In this document: piece by piece, positions 13,000 to 14,590 of the stretch
Layout of the letters: every line of letters begins with the position of its first letter
Numbering within the stretch: position 1 is the stretch's first letter
From: CAVSBT01 sp964609465
GTDB taxonomy: Bacteria; Chloroflexota; Dehalococcoidia; DSTF01; JALHUB01
Direction: 5' to 3'
DNA: 14,590 nucleotides
Assembly (NCBI GenBank): GCA_964609465.1
Contig: CAZSSQ010000062.1
Span: 1-14,590, forward strand
The notes under the pieces: model-generated
What the model was told of the DNA's origin: nothing
Database searches by the model: none
Seen by the model: the letters and a program-made list of their open reading frames with translations, nothing else
Made by a program: the position numbers and the translations under genes

Positions 13000-14223
13000 G
13001 TGGTACCGCCTTTCTTCGGTCGCCGACGCCAGGAGGGATCCGCGGAGAATCCCCGTGGCGATGAGCCCGCACCTGTCGCCGCCACGACGCCCCCCCGCCC
13101 GCCTGACCGGCAGGCGGGCTCTCACCGCCGGCCAGGCGGCGGCCCGCCGCGCGCCGCACGTGGGCAACGCCCACCTGCGTCCGGAAGGAGACGTCCTCCT
13201 CGCGTAGAGCCTGAGCTGGAATCCTTTGTTCAGGAGGAGGCGGCCCGGGCGGCCGCGGATACGCATCCGCGGGGGCCCGGACGAGCCTACCAGCCGGAGC
13301 GGGAGAAGCCCGCCGCCACGGCGGCAGAGGCTCCCTCTGGCACGGCCAGCACTGGCAGGCGACGCCGTTGGGGTGGTCGTCCCAAGGCCGTCGAGGTAGC
13401 CGCTCCGCCGCCTGCCCCAGAACCCCCTGCTGCCCCGCCCCCCGCCGCACCGCCGCGGCGTCGGCGGCGCCCTGGCAGGCAGACAGAGGCTCAGACGGGC
13501 GTTGCCCGCGTAGCGCCCGTGGGGGCGGTGGCAGGAGAAGCGCCGGCCCCGGCGCCAGCGGGGGAACTGGCAGACCTGCCGGGGATCTTCGCCCGCCAGG
13601 GGGCGGTCGTGGAAGCCTATGCTGCGGAGCAGCTAAGAGTCCTCCAGGGCATGCACAGGTCGTTGGGGTCGCTGGAGGCGCGACTGGGCTCTGCCCTGGG
13701 TCGCGGCGTCCCCGGGCAGGGTGGCCTGCCTCTGCCACGCGTCGGCATTTTCGTCGACGTGCCCAACGTCATGTACGCGGCTGAGCGGCGCGGCATCAGC
13801 ATCGACTTCGGCCGCCTGCTCAGTTTCCTCTCCCGTAGCCGGGAGCTGGTGCGGGCCAGCGCCTACGCCCCTATCAGCGACGATCCCCAGGTACCGCTGG
13901 CGGGCCAGAAGTTCGTCCAGCCCTTCGTCGACCACGGCTACCGCATCGTGACCAAACCCCTCAAGCGCTTCGCCGACGGTAGCATCAAGGCCAACTTCGA
14001 CGTCGATCTGGCCATAGACGTCCTCACCATGTCCGACCGCCTGGACGTGGTGAGCCTGGTATCCGGCGACGGCGACTTCCGGCGACTGGTGGAGCTGGTC
14101 GCCAGCAAGGGGGTGCGCGTGGAGGTGGTCGCCTTCGCCGAGAGCACCTCTGCCGACCTTCGCGCCGTGGCCGACGAGTACGTCGATCTCGGCGCCAACC
14201 TGGCGGACCTCCAGGCCCGCTAA
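13000..14223 (+). CDS. NYN (LabA/DUF88-like) domain protein with long disordered N-terminus, putative ribonuclease
   Basis: Residues 1 to about 185 are Pro/Ala/Arg/Gly-rich and probably disordered, with several Arg clusters (RRRR at 120-123, RRRRR at 153-157) that could bind nucleic acid. A helix or short coiled coil may span 195-232. Residues 247-405 are a PIN-like NYN domain: Asp253 and Asn256 in GIFVDVPNVMY, Asp336 and Asp340 in FDVDLAIDVL, and the acidic motif SGDGDF with Asp357 and Asp359. These acidic residues fit a metal-dependent nuclease, but the target is unknown. The start is GTG 13000 with GGGAGGTG about 10 bases upstream. A later start within the low-complexity region cannot be excluded. 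It lies 2 bp after mrp, so it is probably translationally coupled. DNA 13097-13119 inside the gene is a repeat-like palindrome. Confidence 0.87.
   Translation: MVPPFFGRRRQEGSAENPRGDEPAPVAATTPPRPPDRQAGSHRRPGGGPPRAARGQRPPASGRRRPPRVEPELESFVQEEAARAAADTHPRGPGRAYQPEREKPAATAAEAPSGTASTGRRRRWGGRPKAVEVAAPPPAPEPPAAPPPAAPPRRRRRPGRQTEAQTGVARVAPVGAVAGEAPAPAPAGELADLPGIFARQGAVVEAYAAEQLRVLQGMHRSLGSLEARLGSALGRGVPGQGGLPLPRVGIFVDVPNVMYAAERRGISIDFGRLLSFLSRSRELVRASAYAPISDDPQVPLAGQKFVQPFVDHGYRIVTKPLKRFADGSIKANFDVDLAIDVLTMSDRLDVVSLVSGDGDFRRLVELVASKGVRVEVVAFAESTSADLRAVADEYVDLGANLADLQAR
13097..13119. repeat. GC-rich palindrome inside the NYN gene
   Basis: A perfect 9-bp stem GCCCGCCTG/CAGGCGGGC has an ACCGG loop, followed shortly by CCGCC-GGCCA-GGCGG. 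It resembles the CCGCC...GGCGG palindromes of the intergenic repeats at 9850-9934 and 14293-14328, but is read as protein in the disordered part. Confidence 0.6.
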
Positions 14224-14238
14224 ACCCAATTGCATTCA

Positions 14239-14290
14239 CTTCAGAAGAGACCCTTCGCTTCGCTCAGGGTGACATAACGTCATTCTGAAG
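14239..14290. repeat. Palindromic element with TTCGCTTCGCTCA core
   Basis: The 8-bp arms CTTCAGAA (14239-14246) and TTCTGAAG (14283-14290) enclose CCCTTCGCTTCGCTCAGGG (14251-14269) and TGAC-ATAAC-GTCA. I recall this core as a common dispersed intergenic repeat in Chloroflexota and other bacteria. It lies 15 bp after the NYN gene stop and may also act as a 3' end structure. Confidence 0.7.
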
Positions 14291-14292
14291 CA

Positions 14293-14328
14293 GTAGGGGC
14301 GTCCGCCTTTGGCGGGCTGCGCCCCTAC
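14293..14328. repeat. Arm-bounded hairpin repeat, copy C
   Basis: The 9-bp arms GTAGGGGCG/CGCCCCTAC (14293-14301/14320-14328) enclose an inner CCGCC-TTT-GGCGG. The right arm supplies the TAG stop of the minus-strand methyltransferase. It shares its arms with copies A and B but has different contents. Confidence 0.85.
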
Positions 14329-14590
14329 AGGTTTGCGTCGGCGGCGGCGAGCCGGCGGCGGGCCATCTCCACGTAGCGGGGCACGCTCTCGACAAGGAGG
14401 AAGCGGCGGCCCTGGCGCCGGGCGGCCACGGCTAGGGTGCCGGCGCCGCCGAAGGGGTCCAGCAGCAAGTCGCCGGGGCGGGTCGCCACCAGCACCAGCC
14501 TCTCGACCAGGGCCAGGGGCTTCTGCGAGGGATGGGGACCCCGCCCGTCATGGGCTCTCTCTGCTTTCGGCGTGACCGAAAAGTCCCACA
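14325..14590 (-). CDS. DNA methyltransferase (N4/N6 type, PF01555-like), C-terminal part only
   Basis: The visible 87 codons run from beyond the window edge to TAG at 14327-14325. They contain HPSQKPLALVERL, the conserved segment before the cofactor site, then DLLLDPFGGAGTLAVAA, the S-adenosylmethionine motif I (FxGxG type), and LLVESVPRYVEMARRRL, where the second position after motif I normally binds the ribose. This order, with the catalytic part upstream of motif I, fits the beta class of N4-cytosine or N6-adenine methylases. Whether it belongs to a restriction system or is an orphan cannot be told; its start and catalytic (D/N/S)PPY motif lie outside the window. It ends in the repeat at 14293-14328. 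Confidence 0.92.
   Translation of the reverse strand, partial: WDFSVTPKAERAHDGRGPHPSQKPLALVERLVLVATRPGDLLLDPFGGAGTLAVAARRQGRRFLLVESVPRYVEMARRRLAAADANL

Noticed and set aside
12020..13738. 572-codon open frame on the minus strand opposite mrp and the NYN gene
   Set aside because: Protein is low-complexity Arg/Gly/Pro with no family motif; the opposite strand has clear Mrp and NYN motifs. High GC opens such shadow frames.

Overview
The window is about 63-65% GC and has bacterial operon structure, sigma70-type promoters and an encoded-CCA tRNA. It most resembles a Chloroflexota genome, perhaps Dehalococcoidia-like. The reasons are the GTAGGGGC/GCCCCTAC-bounded palindromic intergenic repeats, the small HHW...CxxC protein, and the protein set itself. 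This placement is inference from pattern memory; no search was run.

Left part (1-6720): an aldehyde dehydrogenase on the minus strand, cut by the window edge, is divergent from a plus-strand LIV-type ABC uptake operon. The operon encodes two permeases (livH, livM) followed by two closely related lipoprotein substrate-binding proteins. The binding-protein genes are a tandem duplication of about 1.45 kb whose unit also copied the last codons of livM. No livG/livF ATPase genes are in this operon. A perfect 15-bp hairpin ends it and probably also ends the tRNA-Pro gene that converges on it.

Middle part (6720-11115), all on the minus strand: tRNA-Pro(TGG) with its own promoter, then, in transcription order, pyrD (dihydroorotate dehydrogenase, good promoter), a MenB/BadI-like crotonase lacking the usual active-site Asp, and an acetyl-CoA hydrolase/CoA-transferase fused to a C-terminal GNAT domain. 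The last two genes are 34 bp apart and look like one CoA-thioester operon. The spaces between the units are filled with hairpin-rich repeats that share the same 9-bp boundary arms.

Right part (11115-14590): a small Cys/His-rich protein (minus) and an Mrp/ApbC-type P-loop Fe-S carrier (plus) are transcribed from back-to-back promoters. The mrp gene has a leader of about 340 nt with several hairpins and an 11-bp-spaced direct repeat. It is followed after 2 bp by a NYN (LabA/DUF88-like) putative nuclease with a long Pro/Ala/Arg-rich disordered N-terminus. The window closes with more palindromic repeats and the C-terminal end of a DNA methyltransferase on the minus strand.

Taken together, an aldehyde dehydrogenase, a LIV-type importer, a crotonase and a CoA-transferase suggest uptake and CoA-dependent breakdown of small organic acids or amino-acid-like compounds. 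The substrate cannot be read from the sequence. I see no clearly new defence or mobile system. The best leads are the arm-bounded repeat family, the binding-protein duplication, the CoA-transferase-GNAT fusion, the altered crotonase and the structured mrp leader.
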